A stretch of DNA of 9,777 bases from Chloroflexota bacterium. GTDB lineage: Bacteria > Chloroflexota > Anaerolineae > Anaerolineales > Villigracilaceae. Positions 1 to 7,354 of the stretch are shown piece after piece. The stretch covers positions 1 through 9,777 of the forward strand of contig JACPVB010000166.1 of NCBI GenBank assembly GCA_016191985.1, in the 5' to 3' direction. The stretch's first letter is position 1. Each line of letters begins with the position of its first letter. Under the pieces are notes generated by a model that saw nothing but the letters and a program-made list of their open reading frames with translations, had not been told where the DNA came from and searched no databases. Made by a program: the position numbers and the translations under genes.

Positions 1-2
1 CA

Positions 3-836
3 ACCTCCTTGCATTTGCAAACAGCCGTCCCTGCGGCAGAGGCGGGGTGTGCCATCCTGCTCGAGAAACCGATTTCCAATTCCACCGATGAATTAAGTCA
101 ACTTGAAAGTGCTGTACAAAAAAGTGGATCGAAAGTTTTGGTGGCATTTCAATTTCGATTTCATCCCGGCCTGATGAAAACAAAAGAATTAATTTCAAAC
201 GGCGAGATCGGACGGGTGATCTCCGCGCATGTGCATTTTGGAGAATATCTTCCGGCCTGGCATCCGTGGGAGGATTATCGGAAGGGCTACGCCGCGCGCT
301 CCGACCTGGGCGGGGGCGTGGTGCTGACGCAATGTCATTCGCTGGATTATTTGCCCTGGCTGGTGGGACGGGTGGAATCGGCCTGGGGCTTCACCGCCAA
401 ATTAAGTGACCTCGAAGTGGATGTGGAAGACACAGCCAAGATCGGCCTGCGTTTTGAAGGCGGCGCGCTTGGAAGCCTGCATTTGGACTTCAACCAGCAG
501 CCACCCGAACATTACTTCACCATCATCGGCACAAAAGGCACCCTGAAATGGAATCTCGCGGACGGTGTGGCGCGCATTTATCGCGCATCGGCGGAATCGC
601 TTGCGATCTCTGCGGGGACGGGAATCAAAGCGGGCGGGGAGTGGGAGACCTATCCCATCCCTGAAACCTGGGAGCGGAATGTGATGTTCCTCGAACAGAT
701 GAAGCATTTTGTGGATGTGGTGTATGGCAGAGCGGAACCGACTTGCACACTGGAGGATGGCGTGCGGGTGCAGAGACTGGTGCGGGCAATTCACGAATCG
801 AATGCAACAGGCGGGGTTGTGAGCCTGCCTTCGTAG
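3..836 (+). CDS. Gfo/Idh/MocA-family oxidoreductase, 5'-truncated by window edge
   Basis: This is the 3' part of an NAD(P)-dependent sugar or cyclitol dehydrogenase. The open frame is already running at base 3 (T-S-L-H-L...), so the TTG at base 9 is not the real start; the missing N-terminus should hold the Rossmann dinucleotide motif. The visible start matches the family's end-of-Rossmann region, with the LLEKP motif (Lys codon at 66-68), whose Lys is normally catalytic. The C-terminal alpha/beta domain carries GGGVVLTQCHSLDY, in which the H-S-L-D residues (His at 336-338, Asp at 345-347) correspond to the family's HxxD catalytic/substrate site. Typical family members are about 330-380 aa; 277 residues are visible. 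The substrate cannot be told from sequence. Next to nonulosonic-acid genes, a nucleotide-sugar or amino-sugar substrate is plausible (inference). The following gene begins 24 bp after the stop, so the two may be co-transcribed. Confidence 0.88.
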   Translation, partial: TSLHLQTAVPAAEAGCAILLEKPISNSTDELSQLESAVQKSGSKVLVAFQFRFHPGLMKTKELISNGEIGRVISAHVHFGEYLPAWHPWEDYRKGYAARSDLGGGVVLTQCHSLDYLPWLVGRVESAWGFTAKLSDLEVDVEDTAKIGLRFEGGALGSLHLDFNQQPPEHYFTIIGTKGTLKWNLADGVARIYRASAESLAISAGTGIKAGGEWETYPIPETWERNVMFLEQMKHFVDVVYGRAEPTCTLEDGVRVQRLVRAIHESNATGGVVSLPS

Positions 837-860
837 CGGGAAAGGATCGAATTCAGGTTC

Positions 861-2876
861 ATGCAGAAGATCAAATCGTTATTTGCCTCGGAGAATGTGG
901 TCTTAAGTTTTGTTTTGGCTTTAATTGGGGGTGTAGTCTATTTGATTTTTGTCCCAAAATTCGGCTATTTCAATGATGACTGGTATCTGATGTATGCGGC
1001 GGGGACAAAGGGGCCATCTGTCTTTTGGGATGTTTTCGCTATTGACCGTCCCTTGCGCGCGCTGGTGATGATACCAGCCTATAGCCTCTTTGGCGCAAAT
1101 CCGCTTTATTACAATTTAAGCGCGTTTCTGTTCCGCCTGTTGAGTGGACTTTTCTTTTTGTGGATTCTGCGTATGCTCTGGCCGGGGAATCACCGTACCA
1201 CCTTGTGGATGTCGCTGTTGTTTTTGCTGTACCCGGGCTTTTTATCCCAGCCAAATGCGATTGATTATCTCTGTCACATGGCTGGGCTGGCGGCGGGGAT
1301 GCTATCCATTGCGTTGACTCTGCGGGCGATTCAGACCGATACATGGACGGGCAAAATATGGTTCTACCTCGCTTCGATTTTGCTGGGCTGGTTTTATCTC
1401 GGCCAGATCGAGTGGTACATCGGGCTGGAGTTCTTTCGGTTTGCCTGCATCCTTGTGCTTGTGCTTCGTTTGAATGAAACGCTATGGAAAAAGGCGGTTC
1501 GGTTTGTTCAGGTTTCGCTTCCAGCGGCTTTAATCCCCATCGTATTTTTGGTGTGGAGATTGTTTTTTTTCGAGAGCGAGCGGGGCGCCACCGATGTGGA
1601 CTTGCAATTAACCGACCTGCGCGCGGAACCGTTGAAATTTTTAATCAATTACTCCTCAGCATTGCTGAATGATTTTATGGACGTGCTCGTCCAGGCCTGG
1701 TGGCTGCCGCTCCGCCGTTTGAGCGTTGGGTTTAATTCCCAACAATGGCTGTCGGGTTTTGGGATTGCGGCATTGGTCTTGCTTTTATCGTGGATATTTT
1801 TCAGGGTAGGCCAAAAGCCGGAGGAAACAGAATCAGGCATAAGGTCAAGTTGGAGGCGCGAGGCAGTTTGGATCGGTGTCGGGGCGATCATCGTTGGCTT
1901 GCTTCCCGTTATTTTGGTGGGCCGCTCTGTTGATTTTAAAAATTTTTCGCGATACACATTGATCGCATCGGTCGGTGCGGCCTTGTTGTGGCCGCTGGCG
2001 TTGAGTTATGTTTCCAATGTGCGGCTACGGAATATTCTTTTTGGAATCCTGCTGGTCTCCGCATCCTTGACCCATTATGCCAATGGATTTGTGAAAGCCC
2101 GCGAAACGAAAGCCACTCGTAATTTTTGGTGGCAGGTGAGTTGGCGTGCTCCTCAAATAAACCCGGGCGCCACGTTGGTTACGCATTATTCGGTGGCAGC
2201 CGAAGAGGATTATTTCACGTGGGGGCCGGCCAACCTGCTTTACCATCCTGAATCCAATCACGAAAAATATGTTCAACCGGCGGTGTACGCCGTGGTCTTG
2301 AACGAGGATACGGTTGCCCAAGTCCTGGCCCGCGAGCCGCAGGATTATTCCAACCGCCGTAGTATTCGCACGTATCCAAATTATCGCAACATCCTGATTC
2401 TTTCACAGCCGACGCCTGCCTCTTGTGTTCAGGTGATCGACTTGCATCAGGTGGAATTATCCTCTTCTGAAGATTCGCGTGTGGTGGAGATTGCCACATT
2501 TTCGGAAGCCGAACACATCGCCTTGAATGAGCCGTTCCGTGCCCCGCCTGCAATCCCCTTTGGCGCTGAACCTCCTCATACCTGGTGTTATTTTTTTGAG
2601 AAAGCCTCGTATGCCCGTCAGGTGGGGGATTGGGATGAAGTGCTGCGTTTGGGTGAGGAAGCCATCTCGCAAGGCTATTTTGCAAAAGATAAGATCGAAT
2701 GGATGCCTTTCCTGCAAGCCTATGCTTCTGCCGGGGACACAGCCCGCCTGAAAAAAATCGCCTCTTTCATGACCTCGGACCTGCCAGCCCTGCAACAAGC
2801 CTGTCACATGCTGACGGCTATGCCGCTGGACCCAGCCGCTGACAGCGAGATCACCCGTCTATTTTGCGCCAGGTAG
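861..2876 (+). CDS. Large multi-membrane protein, GT-C-like N-terminal half with soluble C-terminal region
   Basis: This 671-aa protein was not recognised as a named family. The first hydrophobic segment is about residues 13-31, followed directly by FNDDWY (Asp39-Asp40). An acidic pair in the first outer loop after TM1 is typical of GT-C glycosyltransferases that use polyprenyl-phosphate sugars. Many further hydrophobic segments follow to about residue 410. The last ~250 residues are soluble; around residues 590-650 they read like helical TPR-type repeats (WDEVLRLGEEAISQGYF..., then LQAYASAGDTARLKKI). Proposed role: membrane glycosyltransferase or another surface-glycan protein (inference). 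No clear Shine-Dalgarno sits at ideal spacing: AGG lies 3 nt before the ATG and AAAGGA about 14 nt before. This start is kept because it precedes TM1 intact. The 24-bp gap to the upstream oxidoreductase suggests co-transcription. The gene is followed by a 159-bp non-coding gap with a hairpin. Confidence 0.7.
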   Translation: MQKIKSLFASENVVLSFVLALIGGVVYLIFVPKFGYFNDDWYLMYAAGTKGPSVFWDVFAIDRPLRALVMIPAYSLFGANPLYYNLSAFLFRLLSGLFFLWILRMLWPGNHRTTLWMSLLFLLYPGFLSQPNAIDYLCHMAGLAAGMLSIALTLRAIQTDTWTGKIWFYLASILLGWFYLGQIEWYIGLEFFRFACILVLVLRLNETLWKKAVRFVQVSLPAALIPIVFLVWRLFFFESERGATDVDLQLTDLRAEPLKFLINYSSALLNDFMDVLVQAWWLPLRRLSVGFNSQQWLSGFGIAALVLLLSWIFFRVGQKPEETESGIRSSWRREAVWIGVGAIIVGLLPVILVGRSVDFKNFSRYTLIASVGAALLWPLALSYVSNVRLRNILFGILLVSASLTHYANGFVKARETKATRNFWWQVSWRAPQINPGATLVTHYSVAAEEDYFTWGPANLLYHPESNHEKYVQPAVYAVVLNEDTVAQVLAREPQDYSNRRSIRTYPNYRNILILSQPTPASCVQVIDLHQVELSSSEDSRVVEIATFSEAEHIALNEPFRAPPAIPFGAEPPHTWCYFFEKASYARQVGDWDEVLRLGEEAISQGYFAKDKIEWMPFLQAYASAGDTARLKKIASFMTSDLPALQQACHMLTAMPLDPAADSEITRLFCAR

Positions 2877-2899
2877 GGGAGAGAAAGCTCCGCGAAAAT

Positions 2900-2924
2900 C
2901 CAAAATTCATTGACTGAATTTTGG
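2900..2924. promoter_or_regulatory. Perfect 10-bp inverted repeat downstream of the 671-aa gene
   Basis: CCAAAATTCA (2900-2909) and TGAATTTTGG (2915-2924) are exact reverse complements around a 5-nt centre TTGAC. The element lies 23 bp after the stop of the membrane protein gene and ends just before a TATAAT box. As RNA it is an AT-rich hairpin with no uridine tract directly after it, so a classical terminator is not well supported. As DNA it could be an operator overlapping the sat-cysC promoter. Confidence 0.5.
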
Positions 2925-2926
2925 AG

Positions 2927-2932
2927 TATAAT
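2927..2932 (+). promoter_or_regulatory. Candidate -10 box (TATAAT) for sat-cysC
   Basis: TATAAT matches the sigma-70 -10 consensus and sits about 100 bp before the sat-cysC start. The only good -35-like hexamer nearby, TTGACT at 2910-2915, is 11 bp away instead of about 17, and no good hexamer occurs at the standard distance. If the box is real, the promoter would be -35-weak or activator-dependent, with the adjacent inverted repeat as a possible regulator site. Confidence 0.3.
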
Positions 2933-2950
2933 TTGCGCTTGTGTAATTTT

Positions 2951-3009
2951 GTAGGGGCACAGCGAGACTATCAAAGTTTTAATTCTTGTTCGTTTCGCTA
3001 TGCCGCTAC
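2951..3009 (+). repeat. Degenerate copy of the GTAGGGGCACAGC palindromic repeat
   Basis: This 59-bp element starts GTAGGGGCACAGCGAGAC and ends GTTTCGCTATGCCGCTAC. The two 18-nt ends pair at 15 of 18 positions. The left arm and the inner ATCAAAGT block match the two tandem copies at 7284-7414, in the same orientation. It lies in the sat-cysC leader, 26 bp before the start codon and upstream of the ribosome binding site. It reads as an older, diverged member of a dispersed miniature palindromic repeat family. Confidence 0.75.
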
Positions 3010-3035
3010 TTCATCAATAAAATGGAGTTAACATA

Positions 3036-4763
3036 ATGGCAAAAGCAAAATTGATTCCCCCCTATGGCGGAAAACTGGTGAATTTGGTTGTGGAAGGCGC
3101 GGAACGCGAAGAACTGCTCGCCCGCGCAGGGCAGCTCCCTTCCATCAAGATCACCATGCGAAACTTGTGCGACCTGGAATTGATCGCCACCGGTGGTTTT
3201 TCCCCGCTGGCGACCTTCATGGGCAAAGCAGATTATGACCGCGTGTTGAAAGAAATGCGCCTTGCGGATGGAACCCTCTTCCCGCTTCCCATCACGCTGA
3301 CGGCTGACCCCAAGGAACTGCCGACAGTCGGCGAAGAGCTGGCCCTGCGCAACGCGAACTTTGACCTGATCGCTGTGATGACTCTCGAAGAAGTCTATCA
3401 CTGGGATGCAGACACCGAAGCCGCGCTTGCATACGGCTCGACAGACTCAAAACACCCCATGGTCTCCGAGATGGGACGCTGGGGCAAGGTCTGCATCACC
3501 GGCCCGATGAAGGTCATCAACCTCCCCAAATATTATGACTTTATCAACCTGCGCCTTACCCCCGCACAGGTGCGCGCCCGCCTCGAGGAAATGGGACACG
3601 ACAATGTCGTCGCCTTCCAGACTCGCAATCCCCTGCACCGCATCCACGAAGAATTGACCAAGCGCGCCGCTGCTCAGGTCAATGGCTCGCTTATCGTTCA
3701 CCCCGTGGTCGGCATGACCAAGCCCGGCGACGTGGACCACTACACCCGCGTCCGCACCTACAAGGCCCTGGTGGATAACCACTACGATAAGAAAAACACC
3801 ATGCTTAGTTTGCTTCCGCTTGCCATGCGCATGGCGGGACCAAAAGAAGCGCTGCTTCACGCCATCATCCGCCGCAACCACGGCGCAAACCACTTCGTTG
3901 TAGGCCGCGATCATGCAGGGCCGGGCAATGATTCCACGGGCAAACCGTTCTACGGTCCGTATGATGCGCAGGAGATCATGAAGCAGTACGAAGCTGAGAT
4001 CGGCGTCAAGATGATCCCCTTTGAAATGCTCGTCTATCTCCCCGATGAAGACCGCTACGTGGAAGAGAAGGATGTGCCGAAGGGTGCGAAGACCGCCAAC
4101 ATCTCCGGCACGCAAGTGCGCGATGATTTTCTTTCCAAAGGCAAACTTTTGCCCGAATGGTTCACCCGCCCCGAGACCGCCGAAATTTTACGCGAGATGT
4201 ATCCTCCGCGCCACAAGCAGGGATTTGCGATCTGGTTTACAGGTTTAAGTGGTTCCGGTAAATCTGCCACCACACAGGTGCTCACCACGCTGCTGCTTGA
4301 GCGCGGACGTGAAACCGCCATTCTCGATGGTGACGTTGTCCGCACGCATCTCTCCAAAGGCCTTGGCTTTAGCAAGGAAGACCGCGACACCAACATCATC
4401 CGCATCGGTTTTGTGGCCGGTGAAATCGTCCATGCGGGCGGCGCGGTCGTTTGCGCGGCCATCAGTCCCTACCGCGCCACACGCGCCGAAGCCCGCAAGA
4501 TGGTCGGCGAAAATTTCATCGAAATTTACATGGATACTCCCGTTGAAGTCTGTGAACAACGAGATGTGAAAGGCCTGTATGCCAAAGCGCGCCAGGCCAT
4601 GCATGACGGCAAGCCGATGGGCTTCACCGGCGTGGATGATCCCTACGAACCCCCGATCGACCCGGAGATCACCCTCCAGGGCTTTGGCTCCTCTCCCGAA
4701 GATAATGCCCGCATCATCGTCAAGTATCTGGAAGAGCAGGGCTTTATTCAGCCTGTGAAATAA
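3036..4763 (+). CDS. sat-cysC: Bifunctional sulfate adenylyltransferase / adenylylsulfate kinase (PAPS synthesis)
   Basis: This cytoplasmic enzyme makes APS from ATP and sulfate, then phosphorylates APS to PAPS. The 575-aa protein has ATP sulfurylase first and APS kinase second, the Aquifex-type order, opposite to animal PAPS synthetases. The sulfurylase part (about 1-395) shows PPYGGKL near the N-terminus, QTRNPLHRIH (195-204, with the HxxH ATP-binding pair) and GRDHAGPG (290-297). The kinase part (about 396-575) has the P-loop GLSGSGKS (403-410), DGDVVR (431-436), ISPYR (476-480, with the conserved Ser) and FTGVDDPYEPP. With the P-loop and Ser intact, the kinase is predicted active, unlike the degenerate C-terminal kinase-like domain of fungal sulfurylases. 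The ATG at 3036 is supported by GGAG at 3024-3027, 8 nt upstream. Context: it lies between two GT-C-like genes in a nonulosonic-acid neighbourhood, which suggests PAPS for glycan sulfation, though plain sulfate assimilation is equally possible. Confidence 0.97.
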   Translation: MAKAKLIPPYGGKLVNLVVEGAEREELLARAGQLPSIKITMRNLCDLELIATGGFSPLATFMGKADYDRVLKEMRLADGTLFPLPITLTADPKELPTVGEELALRNANFDLIAVMTLEEVYHWDADTEAALAYGSTDSKHPMVSEMGRWGKVCITGPMKVINLPKYYDFINLRLTPAQVRARLEEMGHDNVVAFQTRNPLHRIHEELTKRAAAQVNGSLIVHPVVGMTKPGDVDHYTRVRTYKALVDNHYDKKNTMLSLLPLAMRMAGPKEALLHAIIRRNHGANHFVVGRDHAGPGNDSTGKPFYGPYDAQEIMKQYEAEIGVKMIPFEMLVYLPDEDRYVEEKDVPKGAKTANISGTQVRDDFLSKGKLLPEWFTRPETAEILREMYPPRHKQGFAIWFTGLSGSGKSATTQVLTTLLLERGRETAILDGDVVRTHLSKGLGFSKEDRDTNIIRIGFVAGEIVHAGGAVVCAAISPYRATRAEARKMVGENFIEIYMDTPVEVCEQRDVKGLYAKARQAMHDGKPMGFTGVDDPYEPPIDPEITLQGFGSSPEDNARIIVKYLEEQGFIQPVK

Positions 4764-4773
4764 GTTCTGACTT

Positions 4774-4811
4774 GTTACGCATTACGGAATACGGTTTCCG
4801 TAATGCCTAAC
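4774..4811 (+). terminator. Strong hairpin between sat-cysC and the downstream glycosyltransferase gene
   Basis: GCATTACGGAA (4779-4789) pairs perfectly with TTCCGTAATGC (4796-4806) around a 6-nt loop. After one C-C mismatch, GTTA (4774-4777) pairs with TAAC (4808-4811), giving about 15 paired positions. It begins 11 nt after the sat-cysC stop. What follows is pyrimidine-rich (CTCTTTCTT) without a pure T tract, so it may be a weak or partial terminator, an mRNA-stabilising 3' end, or a member of a palindromic repeat family. It sits only 8 nt before the next ATG. Confidence 0.55.
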
Positions 4812-4819
4812 TCTTTCTT

Positions 4820-6427
4820 ATGACCAAACAACAACGCGCCGTCTCTGTCTTAATCCTCGGCCTGCTCGCTGCATTAGGGATATTTCTCGTCCTGTACGCA
4901 ACTCCGCAGGGCCTCGGCCTCTCCGATGACTCGATAGCCTATATTGCGGGCGCGCGCAGTATTTTAAGTGGGAATGGCTATCACGCCATCTGGCTGGCTT
5001 CCAACAAACCTGTTACTCATTTCCCCCCTGGCTTTTCATCCATCCTTGCGCTCATCGGCCTCAGCGGATTGGATCCACTGCGCGGCACGCGCTTCGTAAA
5101 TTCCCTGCTTTTCGGCGCAAATACATTTTTGCTCGGCCTCATCGGCTGGCGCATGACCAAATCGCAAATCGCGGGTATTCTGCTGGCTTCGTTGTTTTTA
5201 TTCAACGCCTCCATGTTCCGCGTCCATGCTGTGGCAATGAGTGAACCGCTCTATATCTTTTTCAGCCTCGCGGCATTTTTGGCTTTTTCAAAATACTTTG
5301 GAGTGCAACAGCTTGCTGTTGCAAGTGCGGTAGCAAGCCCCCGCGCTCCAAATAGCTGGCTCCTTCTCACCGGCGTCTTCACCGCTTTTGCCTACCTCAC
5401 ACGCTACGCCGGCCTCGCCCTGCTCGCCACATTTCTATTTGCGCTGGTCCTGCTGCATGAAGATTGGCGCAAGCGATTAACCAGCGCAGGCATCTTCCTC
5501 GCTGGTTTTATCCCCTTCGCCCTGGCATGGAGCATCCGCAACAAACTGGTTGCCGACAATGCCACCAACCGCACGCTGGTTTTCCATCCCCTCACCGCAG
5601 AGAATATCGAAATTGGGATTTACAACTTCTCCGAGTTTTTGGTTCCAGTCGAAACCTGGCGGCGCGCGTTGATAAAAATCCCCAACCTGTTCACCACTAT
5701 TTTTTCCCTTCTTGCGCTTGCGTTGCTCCTTTGGGTCGCATACAAAGGCTTGAAGAAATTCTTCCAGACCTCTACTAAAAGCCCTGAAATCTTATCTTTC
5801 ACCAGCGCACTGTACATCTTTGGCTATCTTGCATCCATTGTCTCATCCATGTTGTTGTTCGATGCCAGCACCAAATTCAAACTGCGTATTAATTCGCCGA
5901 TCTACGTTTCACTGCTTATCCTGCTTGTTTTATTTATTTTCTGGCTGTGGCAAAAACGCATAGTCTATTGGCGGGCTCTGGCGGTTGTCATCACAGTCTT
6001 CATTCTCGCGCTTTCAGTTTATGATATGTCCCTTGCTATTACCCAACTCCGCAAAGGTGGGCAGGGCTACGCATCTTTTGTGTGGTTTGATTCCGAGGCC
6101 ATGGCTTTTTTGCGAAATCTTCCCGAAGGCACGCGCATTTACAGCAACCAGGTTGGCCCTGTTTATCTTTATACCGACCGCCCGGGCTACGTGCTCCCCG
6201 ACCTCATTGACCCTGTGACGGGTCTCCCGCGCGAAGGCTATGAAGAAGGCGTTGCTACGCTTAAGCAGGACGTGCTTTCAGGGAATGCGGTCCTTGCCTT
6301 GTTCAAATTTGGCTCGGAGTCTGAAGACGTGCAATCCATTTACATACAACTCGCCGATGGCTTATATCTTGCCCACGACACGCGCGGCGATAAAATCTAC
6401 ACAGCATTTCCCGTACCGCAACAATAA
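4820..6427 (+). CDS. GT-C-type (PMT/ArnT/RgtABCD-like) membrane glycosyltransferase
   Basis: This 535-aa integral membrane protein probably moves a sugar from a polyprenyl-phosphate donor onto a surface acceptor. After TM1 (about residues 8-28) comes LSDDSIAY (Asp36-Asp37), the acidic pair of the GT-C first loop. HFPPGF (67-72) then resembles the H-x-P-P loop motif of PMT_2/ArnT-like enzymes. About ten more hydrophobic segments run to about residue 400, and a short soluble C-terminal domain (about 410-535) closes the protein, as is common in such enzymes. The ATG at 4820 has no visible Shine-Dalgarno (upstream CTAACTCTTTCTT), but it precedes TM1 properly. Residues 160-179 are encoded by a palindromic insertion between two membrane segments. 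The next gene starts 24 bp downstream, so the two are probably co-transcribed. Donor and acceptor are unknown. Confidence 0.85.
   Translation: MTKQQRAVSVLILGLLAALGIFLVLYATPQGLGLSDDSIAYIAGARSILSGNGYHAIWLASNKPVTHFPPGFSSILALIGLSGLDPLRGTRFVNSLLFGANTFLLGLIGWRMTKSQIAGILLASLFLFNASMFRVHAVAMSEPLYIFFSLAAFLAFSKYFGVQQLAVASAVASPRAPNSWLLLTGVFTAFAYLTRYAGLALLATFLFALVLLHEDWRKRLTSAGIFLAGFIPFALAWSIRNKLVADNATNRTLVFHPLTAENIEIGIYNFSEFLVPVETWRRALIKIPNLFTTIFSLLALALLLWVAYKGLKKFFQTSTKSPEILSFTSALYIFGYLASIVSSMLLFDASTKFKLRINSPIYVSLLILLVLFIFWLWQKRIVYWRALAVVITVFILALSVYDMSLAITQLRKGGQGYASFVWFDSEAMAFLRNLPEGTRIYSNQVGPVYLYTDRPGYVLPDLIDPVTGLPREGYEEGVATLKQDVLSGNAVLALFKFGSESEDVQSIYIQLADGLYLAHDTRGDKIYTAFPVPQQ
5297..5352 (+). repeat. 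Palindromic repeat element inserted in frame inside the glycosyltransferase gene
   Basis: The ends TTTGGAGTGC (5297-5306) and GCGCTCCAAA (5343-5352) are inverted with one mismatch. Inside, GCAACAGC (5305-5312) and GCTGTTGC (5315-5322) form a perfect inverted repeat around TT, and GCTTGCT (5311-5317) can instead pair with AGCAAGC (5332-5338). It is read through as an Ala/Val/Ser-rich stretch (residues 160-178) without breaking the frame. The layout of nested inverted repeats with matching ends is typical of miniature palindromic repeats. Only one copy is seen here, so dispersal is inferred. Confidence 0.65.
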
Positions 6428-6450
6428 TATTGCGCTACAAAAGAGGAACC

Positions 6451-7278
6451 ATGACCATTCTCGATAAATTCAATTTGAAAGACCGCGTTGCCGTTGTCAC
6501 AGGCGGCGGTGGACAATTGGGGTTTGAGTTTTGCAAATCGCTTGCCGAAGCGGGCGCGGCGGTTGTTGCCGCCGATTTGAATATGGAACTCGCCTCGAAG
6601 ACCGCGACACGCCTCTCTGAATCTGGCTACGCTGCGGCTGCTTTTCCGCTCGATGTCACCCGCCTCGAATCGACCCGTGAACTGGTTGCTGAAACCGTCA
6701 AGCAGTTTGGCCGCCTTGACATTCTCGTCAATTCCGCGGCGCTCGACCCAAAATTTGACCCCGATGCCGCCGCCAAAGGAATCGCCCCCGGCGCCTTCGA
6801 GGATTATCCCCTCGATCAATGGAACGCGGCATTGAATGTCAACCTGACAGGCATGTTCCTTGTCACTCAGGCTTGTGTCAGACAGATGATCGTGCAGGGT
6901 AAAAAAGGCAGTATCATCAACATCTGCTCCACGTACGGACTCAACGGCCCCGACCAGCGCATCTACATCAAGGACGGAAAACGTGTGGCTTACAAACCCG
7001 TCTATTACACAGTCACAAAAGCGGGCGTGATGGGCTTTACCAAATACCTCGCCGCCTACTATGCGGAGACGGAAATCCGCGTGAATGCGCTCACCCCGGG
7101 CGGCGTCTTCAACAACCACGAAGATTATTTCGTCAAAAATTATTCTGCCAAAACCATCCTCGGACGCATGGCAAAAAAGGATGAAATGAATGGCGCGCTC
7201 CTCTTCCTCGCATCCGACGCATCCTCCTACATGACTGGAAATAATGTCATTGTAGATGGCGGATGGACGGCGTGGTAA
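6451..7278 (+). CDS. Short-chain dehydrogenase/reductase in a nonulosonic-acid gene cluster
   Basis: This 275-aa SDR oxidoreductase probably acts on a sugar or nucleotide-sugar intermediate; the substrate is unknown. The cofactor glycine motif is TGGGGQLG (17-24), and Asp42 at the end of beta-2 (VVAADLN) favours NAD over NADP. NSAA replaces the usual NNAG. Catalytic candidates are Ser160 (INICSTYG) and Tyr186/Lys190 (YTVTK). The Ser-Tyr distance is 26 residues instead of the usual ~13, because of an extra segment with GPDQRIYIKDGKR. The SDRs next to sialic/legionaminic genes (PtmA-like) have a comparable longer loop as I remember them, a comparison not checked here. It ends NVIVDGGWTAW, a normal SDR C-terminus. 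The start was set at ATG 6451 with AAGAGGA just upstream (6441-6447); the TTG at 6430 is rejected. It follows the glycosyltransferase by 23 bp. Confidence 0.88.
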   Translation: MTILDKFNLKDRVAVVTGGGGQLGFEFCKSLAEAGAAVVAADLNMELASKTATRLSESGYAAAAFPLDVTRLESTRELVAETVKQFGRLDILVNSAALDPKFDPDAAAKGIAPGAFEDYPLDQWNAALNVNLTGMFLVTQACVRQMIVQGKKGSIINICSTYGLNGPDQRIYIKDGKRVAYKPVYYTVTKAGVMGFTKYLAAYYAETEIRVNALTPGGVFNNHEDYFVKNYSAKTILGRMAKKDEMNGALLFLASDASSYMTGNNVIVDGGWTAW

Positions 7279-7283
7279 TTACG

Positions 7284-7343
7284 GTAGGGGCACAGCGGGA
7301 CGATCAATCGTCAAAGTCCTTGAGTTATCTGCTGTGCCCCTAC
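7284..7343 (+). repeat. 60-bp palindromic repeat, tandem copy 1
   Basis: Perfect 13-bp ends GTAGGGGCACAGC (7284-7296) and GCTGTGCCCCTAC (7331-7343) flank an interior with a second perfect inverted repeat, GACGAT-CA-ATCGTC (7299-7312). It starts 6 bp after the SDR stop. It agrees with copy 2 at 52 of 60 positions by my count and shares the left arm with the degenerate element at 2951-3009. Confidence 0.88.
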
Positions 7344-7354
7344 GATAAATAATG

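Noticed and set aside
743..976. 77-aa plus-strand frame bridging the first two genes
   Set aside because: It overlaps the end of the oxidoreductase and the start of the membrane protein in another frame and shows no recognisable features.
2910..2932. Standard sigma-70 promoter TTGACT...TATAAT
   Set aside because: The spacer is 11 bp, far below the usual 16-18; only the -10 box was kept, at low confidence.
5297..5352. Frameshift or broken gene at the palindromic insertion
   Set aside because: The frame stays open on both sides and the membrane segments before and after remain intact, so the gene is treated as functional.
6430..6453. TTG at 6430 as SDR start
   Set aside because: The ATG at 6451 has an AAGAGGA ribosome binding site just upstream, which would be coding if TTG were used.
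6397..7119. 240-aa open frame on the minus strand across the SDR gene
   Set aside because: It lies entirely over the well-supported SDR and the end of the glycosyltransferase, has no family motifs, and is explained by codon bias of the plus-strand genes. The same applies to the 222-aa minus frame at 3447-4115 over sat-cysC.
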